Positions 52,130 through 55,086 of a DNA stretch of 55,086 bases are shown here, piece after piece. The position numbers and the translations under genes are program-made. The notes beneath the pieces were generated by a model. The model was not told the DNA's origin, searched no databases, and saw only the letters and a list, made by a program, of their open reading frames with translations. Source of the DNA: Trichoplax sp. H2 (lineage: Eukaryota > Placozoa > Uniplacotomia > Trichoplacea); contig NOWV01000308.1 in assembly GCA_003344405.1 (NCBI GenBank), positions 1-55,086 on the forward strand. The letters run 5' to 3'. Position 1 is the first letter of the stretch, and every line of letters starts with the position of its first letter.

Positions 52130-53100
52130 TAGCATGGATTCATTCAATGCAATTATTTAAGATTAATTTTGTAATAAGATAGTTTATTAATAATAGTCCT
52201 AGGTTTAATATTGTATAATTGGCTGTATAAAGAATAAATCGTTGTACAAAGTTATCCACTATGATGACTACATGACTTGATTCATAGTTAATACGGATGT
52301 TGGTAGGTGGTAGTGCATTTAGTAATAATATAGATACACTTTGCATAAACGATTAGCGTTCACCCTTTTTGCGTTATAGAAGAGTTCAATCATAATCCTA
52401 TCTTTAATATTATCCAGTATGAAGAATAACTAGTTACGCAATGTCAGTAAGCTGGGCAGATTCAGTATAATAGTTTAGGACATAATTCCTGTATAGAATG
52501 GTTTAAAGAAAGAATAATGCTATATTGAACATTATACTGTAGTGTAGACCGTTTTCTTTCAATGGAGTACAGTATTATCCGCTATCTTATGGCATCATTT
52601 AATTCATCGTTATTGAAGGCACTAGCAGTATATTCGTATATAGTACTTGTAGTAATATATTCAATATAATTATTTAGAATGACAATGTGTTGTAGAATAG
52701 TTGAAAGAATAATCCTATATTTAAGAACACAGCGTACGCAATTTTTTTTGTCAAATGCACCAGAGTGTTATCCACCAATTTTATGGAATTATTGAAATCA
52801 TAGTCAACTAAGGGACAGTGAAGGTGCTGACATTGTACAGTACTCATATTTACAGTAAGTAGTCGTGATATAGACACATTGGATAAAATAGTTTAGAGTT
52901 GATTTTGTTCTAGAATAGTTCAATAATTAATAATTAATATTATGTTTAACATTATACTGTCAGTATAATAATAATACTATGAAGAATAAAGACGCTTAGT
53001 TATCTACTCTTTTATTATTGTATCATTTGATTTCATACGATGATTGGCAAATGCAGTCATCATAGCTATTGATGAGATCGATTAGCTAGAACAGACAGTA
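52130..53100. repeat. degenerate tandem repeat, ~205-bp unit, ~4-5 copies
   Basis: Recurring phrases are 'gtagaatagttgaaagaataatcctat' (near 52,490, 52,690 and 52,910 in variant forms), 'tatt.aacattatactgtagt', 'gttatccac.a.t.ttatgg' and 'atttgattcatagttattga'. Spacing is about 200-215 bp. Repeat phase is clear but identity is low. Short minus-strand frames here are incidental. Confidence 0.6.
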
Positions 53101-54060
53101 ATGCAATATCGTATCGAATTAAAACTATTACAACTATTCAGTAAGCATCCATGATGACATAGTGTAGAGTGATGATAGCATTTCCATCCCCTTTATACCC
53201 TAGTCCTTTCTACGCTCGTAATCCATCTACTCTACAGCAAGCATACCGAAAATACGTTGTATACGAGTTTATCAAGGCATTGATGTAGTACATGTAATTT
53301 CTTATCCTAATAGGTAGATGTAATTTGATAACTACCAATACCTGTACTATAGCATCAGGAAATATTTATTATTATCTTACCATATTATGTGTTGATATTG
53401 AAGTTTAAATATACTGTACTGAACTGTATGGAAGTAGTCCATCTACTACAGTATTTCACTAGCCTTAACGCTTGAACTATTTTGTAAATTGATCGAGTGT
53501 CGCCATGATCATCGCGATGACAGTCATGGATTGAAAAGATTGCACTGTAGTTATGGACTTACCGATTGGCGTTGGACCAATACCGAAGTGTCTGAATTGC
53601 GACTGTGGCGTTTCCGTCTTGATTTCATTTTCAGTAGAAATGGATATATTATACAGTATCAAAATAGTAATTGTGGAGATGGTTGCTGATCGATTGGGAT
53701 GCTGACCATTAATAATCCATTTTATCATTGATGGATGTCTAGTCTGATGTTATTAATACAGCGATTGAGATGATGCCATTGGAGAAATAGCTTGCCAACG
53801 ACGACTGATAGCACTGGAGATTCGGACAAGCCAAGTTCTACGCGTTACTACCGATGCTAATGAATTATAATATATTGGACTTGCAGAGGAATGGAAGATT
53901 GCTAATTTAAAAAGGCAACCGTAGTCCCATTCTGCAATCGTACAGTTACGCTAGTAAACATGGAGTTGCATCATTTACACTGCAGTACAAAACAGTAGAA
54001 CAACTTCTACTGACTGGAACACGAAAATTCAAGCTTCAACTGGATGAGCACCGCCCAGTC
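53101..54060. other. spacer with one overlapping pair of open frames
   Basis: Opposed frames overlap at 53477-53728 (minus, 83 aa) and 53489-53689 (plus, 66 aa). The base composition here is less AT-rich than its surroundings, which might hint at an exon, but neither translation shows a known domain. Low support either way. Confidence 0.3.
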
Positions 54061-54640
54061 TGATATTGTATAGTACAGTGTACAGTATTTCGAAAAGTCC
54101 ATGACTGTACACTGTAGAGTCTACAGTACAATCTGGAACAGAACGGAAATAAACACTGTACAGTACAGTGTACAGTATAGCACCTCAAATGATGTCACCC
54201 CTGGTAGCATCCTTTCTTTCAGTTTGTAAAACAGACTTTTCAATGGATTCAGAAACATAGAGTTAGTCAAGTCTATGTTCAGAAATCAGAGTACTGTCTA
54301 GGAGGTGTGGTACGTTCTTTTACAGTACATAGTCTATGGCTACAGTACAAATCATCGCGAAGGGGTGACATCATTTAAGATACAGACTGTACAGTGTACA
54401 TTGTATTGTACTGTACAGTCAGAAACTTCTAAAAAGGGGAATATTGAATACAGTACAGTATACAGTACAGTACTACTGCATACTGTACTGTACAGTAAAC
54501 CGTTACAAGTCTAGTACAGGCGAATTGTACGGTGTATAGTATATTGTATCGTAAAATAGGTACTGTACTGCGCTGTCATAGTCACAGTTAGACCTGACAC
54601 ACAATACTATACTGTAGTGTACACTGCAACAGCAGAGGTA
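54061..54640. repeat. cluster of ACTGTACAGT palindromes with an inverted repeat
   Basis: About a dozen overlapping words of the type ACTGTACAGT, TACAGTAC and GTACAGTGTACAGT occur in under 600 bp. Within them a perfect 15-bp inverted pair, AATGATGTCACCCCT at about 54,188 and AGGGGTGACATCATT at about 54,361, is bordered outward on both sides by the same palindromes. Together they make a foldback structure of about 300 bp with a ~155-bp loop. No coding capacity. Confidence 0.75.
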
Positions 54641-54718
54641 AAAGAAGAGAAAATCTCATTGATTTGTGCATGGAAAATCGTGATGGATTTGCTACTGTTT
54701 CTATCATTTTATTGACTA

Positions 54719-54768
54719 NNNNNNNNNNNNNNNNNNNNNNNNNNNNNNNNNNNNNNNNNNNNNNNNNN
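54719..54768. other. assembly gap (50 N)
   Basis: This run of 50 N is the third gap of the window; unlike the other two it is 50 long, perhaps a different gap class in the assembly. Confidence 0.95.
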
Positions 54769-55086
54769 TTTTTTCTTACTCTCCAATACAGTACTGCTTA
54801 CTTTACTGTAGACTTTCGATTTATCAAAGAATCTACGATAAGGAAGATTTTCCATAAAATGATAAAAAAAGAAATAACACTTCACTGTACTATAACTATC
54901 TGTATGCAGTTAGTCATACATTATGTTGCCAAGATACAATAATCGATATCAATTTGTAGTTAATAACAAACGTTTTTACTGTTCGCCATGATTAGATGAT
55001 ATTTTGATAAGTAATTGTAAACTACAACTATCCGCTTAGTCCTTATGTTTCAAAATTTACAACTGCTAGTTGGTTACATTTTAAAT
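54769..55086. repeat. gap-edge repeat, copy C
   Basis: Nearly identical to 10,402-10,719 and about 11,115-11,430 (one visible substitution, 'aaataacacttc' for 'aaataatacttc'). It ends at 'acattttaaat', within two bases of where copy A meets the 10.7-kb N gap. Confidence 0.9.

Overview
The window is eukaryotic nuclear DNA from an animal, given as a draft scaffold with three runs of N (2887-2906, 10720-10739, 54719-54768). It is AT-rich, its genes are split by short GT-AG introns (a few GC-AG), and it carries animal-type genes: class A GPCRs, a DOCK6/7/8-type Rac/Cdc42 exchange factor, RRM2, HYI, RPF1 and AKR1A-type reductases. The mix of a metazoan gene set, compact introns and AT-rich repeat-laden spacers would fit an early-branching animal such as a placozoan (Trichoplax-like). 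That placement is inference; no species marker is visible.

Region 1 (about 0.4-18.2 kb) is a tandem segmental duplication. Each unit has a long AT-rich upstream part, a ~78-bp minisatellite, one intronless 337-aa rhodopsin-like GPCR, and a shared 3' part ending in a ~118-bp repeat. The two receptors are about 94% identical. The flanks are more diverged and carry indels. At both N gaps inside this region the sequence just after the gap repeats sequence from before it, with an internal deletion. That looks like two haplotypes laid end to end (false duplication) on top of a real gene duplication.

Region 2 (18.6-23.8 kb) holds HYI (plus, 9 exons, complete, 276 aa) and RRM2 (minus, at least 11 coding exons). 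They converge with only 28 bp between stop codons.

Region 3 (24-27.7 kb) is intergenic: a 3 x 207-bp tandem repeat, a small TA-flanked MITE, and degenerate repeats. RPF1 (plus, 8 exons, 309 aa) follows at 27.9-31.2 kb with a repeat-rich first intron.

Region 4 (32.0-36.2 kb) holds two AKR1A-like aldo-keto reductases, head-to-head with 401 bp between start codons and matching intron positions.

Region 5 (37.3-48.9 kb, possibly further) is one large minus-strand gene of roughly 40 exons encoding a DOCK6/7/8-type exchange factor with DHR-1 and DHR-2. Its first exon was not found.

Region 6 (49-55.1 kb) is mostly non-coding: weak exon candidates, ~205-bp degenerate repeats, and a dense cluster of the palindromic word ACTGTACAGT around an inverted repeat. 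The last 318 bases are a third copy of the sequence abutting the 10.7-kb gap.

The genes are mostly housekeeping and not a pathway or operon. Coordinates for the spliced genes come from reading splice sites and phases by eye; the HYI, RPF1, RRM2 and AKR models keep phase at every junction I checked.
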